Assembly (NCBI GenBank): GCA_026391235.1
Contig: JAPLDV010000750.1
Coordinates: 1-6,185 of the forward strand
Reading direction: 5' to 3'
DNA length: 6,185 nucleotides
DNA from: Bacteroidia bacterium
GTDB lineage: Bacteria; Bacteroidota; Bacteroidia; Bacteroidales; UBA12481
The position numbers and the translations under genes were made by a program. Below are positions 5,993-6,185 of this stretch, one piece after another. The first letter of the stretch is position 1. Each line of letters opens with the position of its first letter. The notes under the pieces are model-generated. The model saw only the letters and a program-made list of their open reading frames with translations, was not told the DNA's origin and ran no database searches.

Positions 5993-6185
5993 ATGGATAA
6001 TCAAACGGACCTTCTTCAAAAGCTTAAACCAACCCTGGATGACACCAATCATCTCTTTCCTCAATATTTGTCGGGTCTTTCACACGATATCAGGACGCCG
6101 CTCAGTGCAATCATTGGATTCTCCGACTTACTTGCCGAACCGAGGGTTTCGCGCGCTGATCAGCGCAGCTATTGCCTGATGATAG
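5993..6185 (+). CDS. Sensor histidine kinase, N-terminal fragment (HisKA domain)
   Basis: Sixty-four residues are visible before the right edge cuts the gene. Residues about 26-48 read YLSGLSHDIRTPLSAIIGFSDLL, a textbook H-box with phospho-acceptor His31, followed by the second dimerisation helix of a HisKA domain. The ATP-binding HATPase domain, and any receiver domain, would lie beyond the window. The ATG at 5993 is the only usable start: the frame is closed by TAA at 5951-5953 and no other start codon lies between. Only 30 residues precede His31, with no membrane segment and no room for a PAS or periplasmic sensor, so the kinase looks cytosolic with its input either C-terminal or supplied by a partner. 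The HDIRTP form is common in hybrid-type kinases. It diverges from the glycosidase gene; a shared function is possible but not shown. Confidence 0.85.
   Translation, partial: MDNQTDLLQKLKPTLDDTNHLFPQYLSGLSHDIRTPLSAIIGFSDLLAEPRVSRADQRSYCLMI

Overview
The window most likely comes from a member of the Bacteroidota. The genes lack purine-rich ribosome binding sites. The intergenic DNA is A/T-rich, and two divergent starts are preceded by TAnnTTTG boxes, the -7 element of that phylum. One large gene encodes a secreted GH38 glycosidase with a carbohydrate-binding-type N-terminus, which is also typical there. This assignment is inferred from sequence style; there is no marker gene in the window.

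Layout. (1) 1-351, minus strand: the first 117 codons of a lipoyl-domain protein, best read as the E2 acyltransferase of a pyruvate/acetoin-type 2-oxoacid dehydrogenase; it runs off the left edge. (2) 352-484: a compact divergent regulatory region with two Bacteroidota-type promoter boxes, two palindromes sharing the octamer ACATGTTA, and an exact 12-bp direct repeat. (3) 485-1183, plus strand: a GntR/HutC-type repressor (winged helix plus UTRA sugar-sensing domain). (4) 1197-2477, plus strand: a medium-chain dehydrogenase resembling L-sorbose-1-phosphate reductase (SorE), 13 bp behind the repressor and presumably in the same operon. (5) 2447-5701, minus strand: a 1084-residue exported GH38 alpha-mannosidase-like enzyme with an N-terminal domain resembling the one found in rhamnogalacturonan lyases; its last 31 bp overlap the end of the dehydrogenase gene tail to tail. 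(6) 5702-5992: a divergent intergenic region holding several short dyads. (7) 5993-6185, plus strand: the start of a histidine kinase, cut by the right edge.

How they may work together (inference). The GntR repressor probably controls itself, the SorE-like dehydrogenase behind it and perhaps the divergent E2 gene, in response to a phosphorylated sugar or similar small ligand. The GH38 enzyme would release sugar outside the cytoplasm, the dehydrogenase would interconvert a sugar or polyol (phosphate), and the 2-oxoacid dehydrogenase would feed the resulting carbon into acetyl-CoA. I see no tRNA, rRNA, CRISPR array, transposase or phage gene. The strongest unexplained signal is the dense operator architecture at 375-489.
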